Under the pieces are notes generated by a model, which had not been told where the DNA came from, searched no databases, and saw nothing but the letters and a program-made list of their open reading frames with translations. This document shows positions 8,895 to 19,026 of a stretch of DNA of 61,756 nt, piece by piece. This stretch comes from JBOFHT01 sp051649785 (lineage in GTDB: Archaea > Methanobacteriota > Methanobacteria > Methanobacteriales > Methanobacteriaceae). A program made the translations under genes and the position numbers. The stretch's first letter is position 1. Each line of letters opens with the position of its first letter. The stretch lies in the NCBI GenBank assembly GCA_051649785.1, contig JBOFHT010000021.1:1-61756 (forward strand). The letters are read 5' to 3'.

Positions 8895-9491
8895 ATGATT
8901 GGAAAATCTACACACGTTGTTGATTGCCGAGAAACAATAGGACTTGGTGAAGGTGGAGGAATTGCTCAAAGAGGAACTTTCGCAGAATGTGGAAGTGATG
9001 TCTTAACAGTAGCTATGTCTCCAGGTAGAAGACACATTACAAAACCTGTATGTGAAATTACCTTTGCACTTCGTGAAGCCAATGTTTTAACAAGCACATT
9101 AGTACTAAATGCTGGTGCAGGAGTGCCTCAAGATGCTCCTGGTGCAGGTGCAGGTAGTCTATTTGGGCTAACCTCCAAAGAAATTGAACAAATGAAACGT
9201 TTTAAATTGATTGTTGTACACTTAGGAGGAGTTAGAAATCATATTATTTATAAAGCACGTCTTATTTTGAGAAATATTAATAGGCCTGCTGTAATTATAT
9301 GTGAATATCCTGTTGATTTTGAGGATTTTGCCAAGATTGGGGTTAAAACTTCTAGGGTTATGCCTTCAGAAGAAAAAACCAATGGCGAGATAGTTGACAT
9401 TGTTAGTGGAATTATCCGAGGCGATACTTGTCCCCAAGAAAAATTAGATGAGATTATTAGAAAAATTAAGTTAGCATTAGGAGGTGCATGA
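8895..9491 (+). CDS. mcrC: methyl-coenzyme M reductase operon protein C
   Basis: McrC, a component of the ATP-dependent MCR activation complex that helps reduce the F430 nickel to Ni(I). It contains the conserved N-terminal VVDCRETIGLGEGGGIAQRG and the glycine-rich NAGAGVPQDAPGAGAG. At 198 residues it has the expected length. Its last codons hold the Shine-Dalgarno (GGAGGTG) of mcrG, which starts one base after the McrC stop codon, so the two are probably translationally coupled. Confidence 0.95.
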   Translation: MIGKSTHVVDCRETIGLGEGGGIAQRGTFAECGSDVLTVAMSPGRRHITKPVCEITFALREANVLTSTLVLNAGAGVPQDAPGAGAGSLFGLTSKEIEQMKRFKLIVVHLGGVRNHIIYKARLILRNINRPAVIICEYPVDFEDFAKIGVKTSRVMPSEEKTNGEIVDIVSGIIRGDTCPQEKLDEIIRKIKLALGGA

Positions 9492-9492
9492 T

Positions 9493-10242
9493 ATGGCACA
9501 GTATTATCCAGGAACTTCTCAAGTAGCTCAAAACAGAAGGAACTTTCAAGATCCTGACTATGAGTTAGAAAAAATGAGAGAAATCTCTGATGAAGATGTA
9601 GTAAAAGTATTAGGTCATAGAGCTCCAGGTGAAGAATATAAAAGTGTTCACCCACCATTAGAAGAAATGGACGAGCCAGACGATATTGTAAGAGAATTAG
9701 TTGAACCTATTGATGGTGCTAAAGCAGGTGACAGAGTAAGATATATTCAGTTTACTGATTCAATGTACTTTGCTCCAGCACACCCATTCTTAAGGTCCAG
9801 ATCTTATTTGAACAGATACAGAGGTACTGACGCAGGTACATTATCTGGAAGACAAATTATCGAAGCAAGAGAAAGAGACCTCGAAAAAATCTCTAAAGAA
9901 TTATTAGAAACAGAATACTTTGACCCAGCAAGATCTGGAATCAGAGGTAAGTCTGTACACGGTCACTCTTTAAGACTTGACGAAGATGGTATCATGTTTG
10001 ATATGCTCAGAAGACAAATCTTAAATAAAGAGACTGGAAAAGTTGAAATGGTTAAGGACCAAATTGGTAAACAATTAGATGAACCAGTTGTATTAGGTGA
10101 ACCATTAGACGAAGAGACTTTAATGAAGAAAACCACCATTTATAGGGTAGATGGCGAAGCTTATAAGGACGATAAAGACGCTGTAGAACTTTTACACAGA
10201 ATACACGTCGTAAGATCCGAAGGTGGATTCTGCCCAGAATAA
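9493..10242 (+). CDS. mcrG: methyl-coenzyme M reductase, gamma subunit
   Basis: Gamma subunit of MCR, 249 residues, beginning MAQYYPGTSQVAQNRRNF as in other Methanobacteriales. The ATG at 9493 has GGAGGTG seven bases upstream; a GTG three codons earlier is rejected on homology. It contributes to the F430 and coenzyme pockets; the family motif HGHSLRLDEDG is intact. It is followed 15 bases later by mcrA. Confidence 0.97.
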   Translation: MAQYYPGTSQVAQNRRNFQDPDYELEKMREISDEDVVKVLGHRAPGEEYKSVHPPLEEMDEPDDIVRELVEPIDGAKAGDRVRYIQFTDSMYFAPAHPFLRSRSYLNRYRGTDAGTLSGRQIIEARERDLEKISKELLETEYFDPARSGIRGKSVHGHSLRLDEDGIMFDMLRRQILNKETGKVEMVKDQIGKQLDEPVVLGEPLDEETLMKKTTIYRVDGEAYKDDKDAVELLHRIHVVRSEGGFCPE

Positions 10243-10257
10243 GGGGAGGTAATTATT

Positions 10258-11913
10258 ATGGCTAATAAAAAGTTTATGGCAGCATTGGAGAAAAAATTTA
10301 AAGAATCTCCAGAAGACAAAACTACAGGTTCTTTCTATTCTGATGAAGAATGGAGACAATCTCCACGTAAGAACGAGTTTTATGAAGCAGGTAAAGAAAT
10401 AGCTGAGAAAAGAGGAATCCCTCAATATAATCCTGATATAGGTTCTCCTTTAGGTCAGAGAGTTTTAATGCCTTATCAAGTTTCTACAACTGAAACTTTT
10501 GTTGAAGGTGACGATTTCCATTTTGTAAACAATGCAGCTATTCAACAAATGTGGGATGATATTAGAAGAACTGTGTTAGTAGGATTAAATACTGCACATA
10601 ACGTTCTTGAAAAAAGGTTAGGTATTGAAGTTACCCCTGAAACTATTACTGATTACTTAGAAACTGTAAACCACGCAATGCCTGGTGCAGCGGTTGTACA
10701 AGAGCACATGGTTGAAACCAACCCTGTACTTGTAGCTGACAGTTACGTTAAAATTTTTACTGGTGACGACGAATTAGCTGATGAAATTGATTCTGCTTTC
10801 GTTATTGACATCAATAAACTTTTCCCTGAAGAACAAGCTGAAGTATTAAAAGCTGAAGTAGGTAGTAAAATTTGGCAAGCTGTAAGAATTCCTTCTATTG
10901 TAGGAAGAGTTTGTGATGGAGGTACTACTTCCAGATGGTCTGCTATGCAGATTGGTATGTCAATGATTTCTGCTTATAACCAAGCAGCTGGTGAAGGAGC
11001 TACTGGTGATTTTGCTTACGCTTCTAAACACGCAGAAGTTGTTCATATGGGTACTTACTTGCCTGTAAGAAGAGCAAGAGCAGAAAATGAACCTGGTGGA
11101 ATTCCATTCGGTTACATTGCAGATATGTGTCAATCTTCTAGAACCAACTCTGAAGACCCAGTAAGAGCTTCTTTAGATGTAGTAGCTATGGGAGCAGCAT
11201 TATACGATCAAATTTGGTTAGGTTCTTACATGTCTGGAGGAGTTGGATTCACTCAATATGCATCTGCTGCATATACTGATAATATCCTCGATGACTTCTT
11301 ATACTACGGTAAAGAGTACGTCGAAGACAAATTCGGAATTTGTGAAGCTCCAAATAATATGGACACAGTTCTCGATGTAGGTTCTGAAGTAACTTTCTAT
11401 GCTTTAGAACAATACGAAGAATACCCAGCTTTACTTGAAACTCAATTCGGTGGTTCCCAGAGAGCTTCTGTTGTTTCAGCAGCTGCTGGTTGTTCAACTG
11501 CATTCGCAACTGGAAATGCTCAGACTGGTTTAAGTGCATGGTACTTATCTATGTATTTACACAAAGAACAGCATTCCAGATTAGGATTCTATGGTTACGA
11601 TTTACAAGATCAATGTGGAGCATCCAATGTATTCTCTGTAAGAGCAGACGAAGGATTACCACTTGAAATGAGAGGACCTAATTATCCTAATTATGCAATG
11701 AACGTAGGACATCAAGGAGAATATGCAGGTATTTCCCAAGCTCCTCACGCAGCTAGGAAAGATGCATTTGCATTCAACCCATTAATTAAGATTGCATTTG
11801 CTGACCCGAACTTATCCTTCGATTTCTCCCAACCTCGTGCAATGATTGCAAAAGGTGCTTTAAGAGAATTTATGCCTGATGGTGAAAGATCTCTTATTAT
11901 ACCAGCTAAATAG
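10258..11913 (+). CDS. mcrA: methyl-coenzyme M reductase, alpha subunit
   Basis: Catalytic alpha subunit of MCR, 551 residues. Counting codons, the residues known to be modified in the Methanothermobacter enzyme are all present one position later: His258 (N-methylhistidine), Arg272 (5-methylarginine, made by Mmp10), Gln401 (2-methylglutamine), Gly446 (thioglycine), Asp451 (didehydroaspartate) and Cys453 (S-methylcysteine). Gln148, in VVQEHM, is the lower axial ligand of the F430 nickel. Whether each site is modified cannot be read from DNA. The ribosome binding site is GGGGAGGT. The stop codon lies inside the stem of the operon terminator. Confidence 0.99.
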   Translation: MANKKFMAALEKKFKESPEDKTTGSFYSDEEWRQSPRKNEFYEAGKEIAEKRGIPQYNPDIGSPLGQRVLMPYQVSTTETFVEGDDFHFVNNAAIQQMWDDIRRTVLVGLNTAHNVLEKRLGIEVTPETITDYLETVNHAMPGAAVVQEHMVETNPVLVADSYVKIFTGDDELADEIDSAFVIDINKLFPEEQAEVLKAEVGSKIWQAVRIPSIVGRVCDGGTTSRWSAMQIGMSMISAYNQAAGEGATGDFAYASKHAEVVHMGTYLPVRRARAENEPGGIPFGYIADMCQSSRTNSEDPVRASLDVVAMGAALYDQIWLGSYMSGGVGFTQYASAAYTDNILDDFLYYGKEYVEDKFGICEAPNNMDTVLDVGSEVTFYALEQYEEYPALLETQFGGSQRASVVSAAAGCSTAFATGNAQTGLSAWYLSMYLHKEQHSRLGFYGYDLQDQCGASNVFSVRADEGLPLEMRGPNYPNYAMNVGHQGEYAGISQAPHAARKDAFAFNPLIKIAFADPNLSFDFSQPRAMIAKGALREFMPDGERSLIIPAK

Positions 11914-11940
11914 GTGAATTAACACCTATTTTTTTATTTT
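11908..11940 (+). terminator. mcr operon terminator
   Basis: A perfect 9-base-pair stem, AAATAGGTG (11908-11916) with CACCTATTT (11923-11931), encloses a 6-base loop and runs into a T-rich tract. The mcrA stop codon TAG is part of the left arm. Confidence 0.85.
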
Positions 11941-12259
11941 AGTAAAGTAGCTAATAGCATATTGTCATAATAAACAAATGCTTTTTAGCTACTTATTTAA
12001 TTATTTTAAATAATTATTGCTAAAATTTTTAAATTTTAAACAATATAATAATGTATAAATTTATTATATTACTAAAATAATATTTTTAGAATATTTTAAA
12101 TTAATTAAAATTAATTTACCTAAATTTTAATATTGTATAAATTTAAATTTTGCATAAATTTAATAGATTTAGTAAATTTTACATAGGTTTATACATTTTG
12201 TATAATAATTTACTAAAATAAATTTTTTTATACTTATAAAACTAAGGAGGAAAAGAAAT
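11941..12259. other. mcr-mtr intergenic region (mtr promoter)
   Basis: About 320 bases, almost entirely A and T. Several TATA-like words occur (for example TTTATACA near 12190 and TTTATACTTATAAA near 12228) before GGAGG and mtrE. The block shared by mcr and mvh is absent. The true TATA box cannot be chosen by eye. Confidence 0.4.
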
Positions 12260-13144
12260 ATGGACCCAATTACATTAGGTGTTGTTGCATTGATGGGAGC
12301 AGCTGCTACTATTGCAGGGACCGCAGAAGATTTAGAATCTGATGTTGGTTCAATGAGTAATCCAAACTCACAAGTTCAATTAGCTCCACAGATGGGACAT
12401 TTACACAGAATGATAAACAAGGCTGTTTCTGGTGAACCAGTCGCTTATGGTACCTGGTGTGGTGTCGCAGGTTCTGTTGCATTTATATTAATTGCAATGC
12501 TTAATTTAAATCCTGTTATTGGTATAGCTATTGGAGCTACTGTTGCTGCTGTAGTACATACTATTTACTCAACCACTTCTCATATGGGAAGGATTACTAG
12601 TCAGTCCCAATTTGATCAACCACTGTTTATGGATGCTTTAACTCAGGCATTAGGACCAATTGCAGCACATGGATTTATAACAACATTTTGTATTGTAGGT
12701 ATTTCCTATTTAATGACTATACCTTTAGGCTCATCACCCGCTTTACATGTTTTCCCATTGCCATTATTAGCTATTATTTGGGGTATTGCTTTAGGTGCTA
12801 TTGGTTCATCCACGGGGGATGTTCACTACGGTGCTGAAAAAGAATATCAACATTATCCCTTTGGTGGGGGTATTCCAGTAGCTATTCATGGTGATATTTC
12901 AACTAAAAGTGAAGTAGGTGCAAAAAATTCATTAGATATTGTTAACTTCTGCTCTAAATTTGGTGGACCATTAACTGGTTTCTGTTTCGGAACTATTGTT
13001 TTCCTAAGCTTCTGGGTAACAGTTGTCTTTGGAATTATGGGTGGTTTAGTTGCAGGTCTTATTATTGTTATTTTATTAATAATAATGAATGAAAGACTTG
13101 AAAACTTTGCACGAAATAGATACGGGCCATATAAAGAGGACTAA
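12260..13144 (+). CDS. mtrE: tetrahydromethanopterin S-methyltransferase subunit E
   Basis: Integral membrane subunit of the Na+-pumping methyl-H4MPT:coenzyme M methyltransferase. The start MDPITLGVVALMGAAATIAG is characteristic. At 294 residues with about six hydrophobic segments it fits the family. AAGGAGG lies upstream of the ATG. First gene of mtrEDCBAFGH, in the standard Methanobacteriales order; MtrE with MtrC and MtrD is thought to form the sodium path. Confidence 0.97.
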   Translation: MDPITLGVVALMGAAATIAGTAEDLESDVGSMSNPNSQVQLAPQMGHLHRMINKAVSGEPVAYGTWCGVAGSVAFILIAMLNLNPVIGIAIGATVAAVVHTIYSTTSHMGRITSQSQFDQPLFMDALTQALGPIAAHGFITTFCIVGISYLMTIPLGSSPALHVFPLPLLAIIWGIALGAIGSSTGDVHYGAEKEYQHYPFGGGIPVAIHGDISTKSEVGAKNSLDIVNFCSKFGGPLTGFCFGTIVFLSFWVTVVFGIMGGLVAGLIIVILLIIMNERLENFARNRYGPYKED

Positions 13145-13158
13145 GGAGGTTTCTAAGT

Positions 13159-13859
<701 letters not shown>

Positions 13860-13860
<1 letters not shown>

Positions 13861-14690
13861 TGTCTGCAGCTGGTGGAGGACCTACAGGTTCTGCAATTGC
13901 TCCTCAAAAGCTTATGGCTTTGGGTATTATTGGTGGACTTGTTGGAATATTATTAGTCGGTATTAACCCTGTCATTGGACCTATTTTATCAGGTCTTGGT
14001 GCAGTTTGTGCTATTGTATGGGGTGCCGATGCAATTAGAAGAGTAGCTAGTTACGGTTTAGGTACTGGTGTACCTTCTATTGGTTACATGTCTCTTTCTA
14101 TTGGTATCATCGGTGCAGTTACTGGTCTTGCTATTGCTATGTTGCCTATGTTTAAAGGCTTAGGTTTTATTGGACCTATTTTAGCATTAGTATTATCTAT
14201 GATTTTAGGTTTAATTATAGCTGTAATAGCTAAGAAAATTGTTAAAATGAAAATTCCAATATTGGAACAATGTACTGCTGAAATTGCTGGTGCTGCTGCT
14301 TTATCTGTTTTAGGTTTCTCAGCTGCAGTTGCAGGTACTTGCTCATTAAATCTTATTTTAGCTACAGTATTTTCTACTGGTTTTATAGCTTTGTTCTTTA
14401 TAATGAATACTATGGCTATCCAACATCCTTTCAATGCATGTTTAGGACCTAACGAAAACCAAGTTAGAACTCTTAAATTAGCTATGTCTACTGGATTTTT
14501 AGCTATGGCTGTAACTGGTATTTTAACTATTATGAATCCTTTCTCATTATTTGGGATTCCTGTATGGTTAGGAATTACTGCTGTCGGTGCTATTGGATGG
14601 TTAATTACATTTAATATGTATGTCAAAGCATCATATAAAGAAGCTGCATCTGTTAAATGGTCTGGATTATGGCCTAAACAAGAAGAATAG
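13860..14690 (+). CDS. mtrC: tetrahydromethanopterin S-methyltransferase subunit C
   Basis: Membrane subunit of Mtr, 276 residues with about seven to eight hydrophobic spans. It begins MSAAGGGPTG, as in related methanogens. The ATG shares its first base with the mtrD stop codon. Followed 11 bases later by mtrB. No anomalies. Confidence 0.96.
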
Positions 14691-14701
14691 GGGGAAAAAA
14701 T

Positions 14702-15007
14702 ATGGAAATGTTACCTTTAGTTAGAATAGTTCCTGAGTATAATTTAACTCTTGATCCCTCTACTGGTATAGTAGGGGCAGCCCTTGGAAATGATGTTATT
14801 ATCCATTCTTTGGATAATATAAATGAAGAAATAGCTAAAATGGAAATTGCAGCAGAAGATCTTATGACTTCTTTAGACCCAACTGCTATCTCTCAGGAAG
14901 ATTATCCTGGAAGAGAAGGAGCTTACCTCACTGCAGGTTTGCTTACTAATATGGTTTATGGGTTCTTAATTGGTCTATTAATAATGATCGCTGTATTGTT
15001 ATTCTAA
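14702..15007 (+). CDS. mtrB: tetrahydromethanopterin S-methyltransferase subunit B
   Basis: Small Mtr subunit of 101 residues with a soluble N-terminus (MLPLVRIVPEYNLTLDPSTG) and a single C-terminal membrane helix (GLLIMIAVLLF). A GGGG-containing ribosome binding site lies upstream. Length and order match the family. Confidence 0.96.
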   Translation: MEMLPLVRIVPEYNLTLDPSTGIVGAALGNDVIIHSLDNINEEIAKMEIAAEDLMTSLDPTAISQEDYPGREGAYLTAGLLTNMVYGFLIGLLIMIAVLLF

Positions 15008-15019
15008 GGAGGTTTTATA

Positions 15020-15742
15020 TTGGCTGATAAAAAATCACCTGCAGAAGGTTGGCCTGTAATCAATGGAGATTACATAACGGGTGACCCTGAAAGTCCTGTT
15101 GCTGTTACTACATTAGCATCTCATAATGAAGATGTTGGTGCAGAAGCTGGTGCTGCTATTTCTGGACCATGTAAAACCGAAAATCTCGGTATTGAGAAAG
15201 TTGTAGCTAATATTATTTCAAACCCAAATATTAGATTTTTAATATTATGTGGTGCTGAAGTACAAGGACATATCACAGGTCAAAGTTTTGAGGCTTTACA
15301 TCAAAATGGTGTAGATCCTGATAAAAGAAGTATTGTAGGGGCTACTGGTGCTATCCCTTATGTTGAAAATATTCCTGATGAAGGTATCGAAAGATTCCAA
15401 CAACAATTGGAAATTGTCAACATGATTGATAACGAAGATGCTTCTGCAATTCAAGCTAAAGTTAAAGAATGTATAGAAAAGGATCCTGGTGCTTTTGAAG
15501 AAGAAGCTATGGTTATCTCTCTTGAAGGAGAAAGTGGGGAAGAAGATGAAGGAGAAGAGATGAGAATTTTATCTCCAGAAACTGCACTTTTAGAAGCAAG
15601 AATGAGAAATATCCAAACTCAAGTAAAAATGACCGCATCTACCCAAAAAATGTTCGCTGGTTTATATAGTGGTAAAGTTCAAGGGATTATGATGGGGCTT
15701 ATATTTACTTTAGTTATAGGGGCACTATTCTTATTCATATAA
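15020..15742 (+). CDS. mtrA: tetrahydromethanopterin S-methyltransferase subunit A (corrinoid subunit)
   Basis: MtrA carries the cobamide that accepts the methyl group from methyl-H4MPT and passes it to coenzyme M. It starts with TTG after GGAGG. His84, in EVQGHITGQ, is at exactly the position of the cobalt-ligand histidine of the characterised enzyme. A C-terminal helix (MMGLIFTLVIGALFLFI) anchors the otherwise cytoplasmic 240-residue protein. It depends on the corrinoid pathway represented in this window by cobY, cobS and the cbiS-like gene. Confidence 0.98.
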   Translation: MADKKSPAEGWPVINGDYITGDPESPVAVTTLASHNEDVGAEAGAAISGPCKTENLGIEKVVANIISNPNIRFLILCGAEVQGHITGQSFEALHQNGVDPDKRSIVGATGAIPYVENIPDEGIERFQQQLEIVNMIDNEDASAIQAKVKECIEKDPGAFEEEAMVISLEGESGEEDEGEEMRILSPETALLEARMRNIQTQVKMTASTQKMFAGLYSGKVQGIMMGLIFTLVIGALFLFI

Positions 15743-15759
15743 TAACAGGAGGTTTTTAA

Positions 15760-15960
15760 ATGGTAAGAATATCTAATAAACCTAATGTACGTGGAATCAG
15801 AAGTGTTTCTGAAAGCACAAAATACCGATCCCAACTCATTGCAAGAGAAGGCCGTTTACTCGGAGGGCTACATGCTACAAGAATAAAAGGTATGGCTCTC
15901 GGATTAATCATTGCTTTAGCATTAATCGGAATACCATTATTATTAAGTGGGGTGTTATAA
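15760..15960 (+). CDS. mtrF: tetrahydromethanopterin S-methyltransferase subunit F
   Basis: A 66-residue Mtr subunit with a basic soluble N-terminus (MVRISNKPNVRGIRSVSE) and one C-terminal membrane helix. AGGAGG precedes the ATG. It resembles the N-terminal part of MtrA in other species, as MtrF does. The gene is too short for domain search but position and sequence are clear. Confidence 0.95.
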   Translation: MVRISNKPNVRGIRSVSESTKYRSQLIAREGRLLGGLHATRIKGMALGLIIALALIGIPLLLSGVL

Positions 15961-15961
15961 T

Positions 15962-16198
15962 ATGGCAGAAGAAACAATACCTCGTGTTCTAGTTTCTGCT
16001 GATGACTTCAATAAAGCTAATGAAAGATTAGATGATGTTGAAGAAAAAACTGAATTCTCTATTGGGGAATTTTCCCAAAGAGCAGGTCAACAAATTGGTA
16101 GGGATATTGGTATATTGTATGGTATAATAATAGGCCTTATTATATTGTTTTTAAGTATTAAATTTGGTATAAGTATGGCACTAATGGGGCTATTCTAA
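15962..16198 (+). CDS. mtrG: tetrahydromethanopterin S-methyltransferase subunit G
   Basis: A 78-residue Mtr subunit: MAEETIPRVLVSADDFNKAN, a predicted coiled segment, then one C-terminal membrane helix. The ATG at 15962 follows the mtrF stop codon after one base and has GGGGTG upstream; a GTG five codons earlier lies inside mtrF and is not favoured. Confidence 0.95.
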   Translation: MAEETIPRVLVSADDFNKANERLDDVEEKTEFSIGEFSQRAGQQIGRDIGILYGIIIGLIILFLSIKFGISMALMGLF

Positions 16199-16213
16199 AT
16201 CGGAGGGTTATGA

Positions 16214-17146
16214 ATGTTTAGGTTTGATAAAGAACAAGAAGTTTTGGATATAGCTGGTGTTAAAATTGGTGGCCAGCCTGGAGAATATCCAACAGTTTTA
16301 GCAGGAACCATCTTTTACGGTGGACACAAGATTATTGACGATGAGAAAGTAGGTACATTTGATAAAGATAAAGCAGAAGCTTTAATTAGAACTCAAGAAG
16401 AAATGTCTGATACTACTGGAAACCCACATTTGGTCCAGACCTTCGGACAAACTGAAGAAGCTTTAGTTAAATACTTGGAATTTGTTGGAGACATTACTGA
16501 AGCTCCTTTCCTTATAGATTCTACTTCTGCTGAAGCAAGAATGGCTGGTGCTAAATGGGCTACTGAAGCTGGATTAGAAGACAGAGCTATTTACAACTCA
16601 ATTAACATGGCTGGAGATCAGGCTGAAATGGATGCTGTAAAAGAATCTGCTTTATCTGCATCTATTGTATTAGGTTTCAATCCTATGAATCCTACTGTAG
16701 ATGGTAAAATCGGTATCTGGGAACATGGTGATGGTGCAGTAGATAAAGGTCTTTTAGAAATGGCTACAGAATGTGGTATTGACAAACCTTTAATGGATGT
16801 TGCTATTACTCCTCTCGGTCAAGGTGCTGGAGTAGCTGCAAGGACTTCATTTGCTGTTAAAAGTAAATGGGGATTACCTGTAGGTTCTGGTATTCACAAT
16901 GTTCCATCTGCATGGGACTGGTTAAGAGGCTACAAAAAAGAACACAAAGAAGCATGGCCTGTATGTGATATAGGTTCTAACATAGTTCAACAAATGACTG
17001 GTGGAGACTTTGTACTCTTCGGCCCTATTGAGAATGCTAAATTAGCTTTCCCTGCTTGTGCTATGACTGATATATTTATAGCTGAAGCTACTAAAGATAT
17101 GGGTACTGAAGCTGTAGAAACTCACCCAATCCATAAATTGCTTTAG
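16214..17146 (+). CDS. mtrH: tetrahydromethanopterin S-methyltransferase subunit H
   Basis: The soluble catalytic subunit that transfers the methyl group from methyl-tetrahydromethanopterin to the MtrA corrinoid. At 310 residues it has the pterin-binding TIM-barrel pattern (PFLIDSTSAEARMAG, ILGFNPMNPT-like). CGGAGGG precedes the ATG. Last gene of the mtr operon, followed by a strong terminator. Confidence 0.97.
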   Translation: MFRFDKEQEVLDIAGVKIGGQPGEYPTVLAGTIFYGGHKIIDDEKVGTFDKDKAEALIRTQEEMSDTTGNPHLVQTFGQTEEALVKYLEFVGDITEAPFLIDSTSAEARMAGAKWATEAGLEDRAIYNSINMAGDQAEMDAVKESALSASIVLGFNPMNPTVDGKIGIWEHGDGAVDKGLLEMATECGIDKPLMDVAITPLGQGAGVAARTSFAVKSKWGLPVGSGIHNVPSAWDWLRGYKKEHKEAWPVCDIGSNIVQQMTGGDFVLFGPIENAKLAFPACAMTDIFIAEATKDMGTEAVETHPIHKLL

Positions 17147-17174
17147 ATAGCTGTTTTTGTGCAAAACTATATTT

Positions 17175-17210
17175 AATTAGGTGTTTTCACCTAATTTTTT
17201 TATTTTTTTT
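17175..17210 (+). terminator. mtr operon terminator
   Basis: A perfect 9-base-pair stem, AATTAGGTG (17175-17183) with CACCTAATT (17188-17196), a TTTT loop and a long T tract. The stem core is the same GGTG/CACC as in the mcr terminator. Confidence 0.85.
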
Positions 17211-17838
17211 TATTTTAGAATTCATTCTAATTTTTATAATATTTTTCACTTATTTTAATAATATTATTAGTTATTTTAATTAATTCTACTACTTCCATTA
17301 AATTACTAATTATAATTATCCTAATGATTTCACTTTTTTCAATACATTTAATCCAAATAATCCAATTAAATACATTATATTCATTATCTTAATTCTAGTT
17401 CTAATTTTAATTTTACTAATTTAATTTATTTCTATGACTATTTTTAGTAATTTAAGCAATTTTAATATATATTCTAATCTTATTTTTAATATAATATTTT
17501 ATAATGTACTTAATAGTTCTAATACTCCTATTTTAGCTATTAGCAATTTTAATACATACAATACTATTTTTAATTATAGTTTAGCAAAGAATATTAAAGG
17601 AATATATAAATACTATTTAGTTTAAATATAAAATTAACTATACAGTTACCTAAATAATTCAAATATTACAAATAAAATAAGTAGATACATAAAGACATAT
17701 AAATAGATATAGTGGATATTTAAGTAGACATTAATATTGGATATTAATACTTAGCTATTATAACTATTTTAACTATTTAATGTCATATGTGTTCGTGTTA
17801 GTACTAATTAAATTTTTTTAAACGTTAAGAGTGATAAA
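17211..17838. other. intergenic region, nothing recognised
   Basis: About 630 bases of AT-rich DNA. A 63-codon frame at 17434-17625 is a chance product of Asn/Ile/Phe codons in such DNA: it has no ribosome binding site and no family. The promoter of the downstream exchanger must lie near the end, but I cannot place it. Confidence 0.4.
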
Positions 17839-18984
17839 TTGTTAGATATTCCTTTTATTAATATTATTTTGCCGTGTATTGGTATAATTATTGCATTAAT
17901 TCTTGTTATTAAAGCTGCGGATGTATTTGTAGATAATATTGTAGAAATAGGGTCGGCTTTAGGAGTTTCTCAAATTATATTAGGTGTTACAGCGGCAGCT
18001 ATTGGAACATCTCTTCCAGAATTTGGTTCCGCACTTTTAGCATCTCTATCAGGTAGTACTGAAATGGGTCTTGGTGTTGTTATTGGTTCTAATATATGGA
18101 ATATAGCTGGTATTTTAGGTATTACAGCTATTTTTACAGGAGTTATTCGTGCTAGTGGTGATTCTATTAAGCGTGATGTAGGAGTAACTATTATAACTAC
18201 TCTGGTTTTAATTGCATCAATGGCTTATGCTTATTTTGGAGGTAGCTACATCCCTGCCTTAGCATCTATTGTTATGATAGCTATTTATATTATTTACTTT
18301 AGGATCTTAGTTAAAGGTGAGAAAAAGTCAATATCTAAAAACAAAGAACATGGTCATATAAATGCATATATAGGTGCTACTAATGGCACTTCTTCTAATG
18401 ATGATATTAATAATATAACTAGTGATGACGATAATAATAGTACTAGTGTAGCTGATTCCATCTCTGAATCTCCTTCTACTAATTCTAGTTATAGTAAAAA
18501 TGGTTCTAATAGTAAATTAAGTTCTAAAAGTATTATATATGCTATTATTAGTATTATTATATTAGCTATCAGCTGTAAAATTTTAGTAGATAGTGCTTCT
18601 TCTTTGGCAATTATTGTTGGTATTCCTGAAGCTATTATGGGATTATTCACTCTATCTATTGGGACTAGTATTCCCGAACTTGTTGTTACATTCTCATCTG
18701 CTGTTAGAGGATTACATGACTTATCTATTGGTACTATTTTCGGTAGTGTCACTTTTAACATACTAATTGGTATAGGTGTGCCTGCTCTTTTAATGCAAAT
18801 GCCAGTTGAGACACTATCTCTTTACTTTGATGCCCCAGTAATGTTAGGGACTATTATCCTAACTATGTTTTTAATAAAGGTAAATGGCATGAAACTTAAT
18901 AGGGTTTCAGGCATAGTTTTAATTGGAATTTATGTAGTTTATGCGGTATTGAGAATAGGTGTTTTACCAGGACTTGTAGCTTAA
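17839..18984 (+). CDS. sodium/calcium exchanger family protein
   Basis: A 381-residue integral membrane antiporter of the CaCA superfamily with two inverted alpha-repeats. The first contains GTSLPEFGSALLASLSGS and IGSNIWNI; the second contains GTSIPELVVTFSSAV and FGSVTFNI. These are the ion-binding motifs of NCX-type carriers, which exchange cytoplasmic Ca2+ for Na+ or H+. The loop between the halves (about residues 170-225) is an Asn/Ser/Asp-rich low-complexity insert. The start is TTG with GAGTGAT upstream. A universal stress gene follows closely. Confidence 0.88.
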   Translation: MLDIPFINIILPCIGIIIALILVIKAADVFVDNIVEIGSALGVSQIILGVTAAAIGTSLPEFGSALLASLSGSTEMGLGVVIGSNIWNIAGILGITAIFTGVIRASGDSIKRDVGVTIITTLVLIASMAYAYFGGSYIPALASIVMIAIYIIYFRILVKGEKKSISKNKEHGHINAYIGATNGTSSNDDINNITSDDDNNSTSVADSISESPSTNSSYSKNGSNSKLSSKSIIYAIISIIILAISCKILVDSASSLAIIVGIPEAIMGLFTLSIGTSIPELVVTFSSAVRGLHDLSIGTIFGSVTFNILIGIGVPALLMQMPVETLSLYFDAPVMLGTIILTMFLIKVNGMKLNRVSGIVLIGIYVVYAVLRIGVLPGLVA

Positions 18985-19026
18985 TTTTTATAATTTCTAT
19001 AATATTTATAGTTTAATGTGATTGAT

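Noticed and set aside
17434..17625. 63-codon open frame after the mtr operon
   Set aside because: Asn/Ile/Phe low-complexity translation, no ribosome binding site, ordinary AT-rich spacer.
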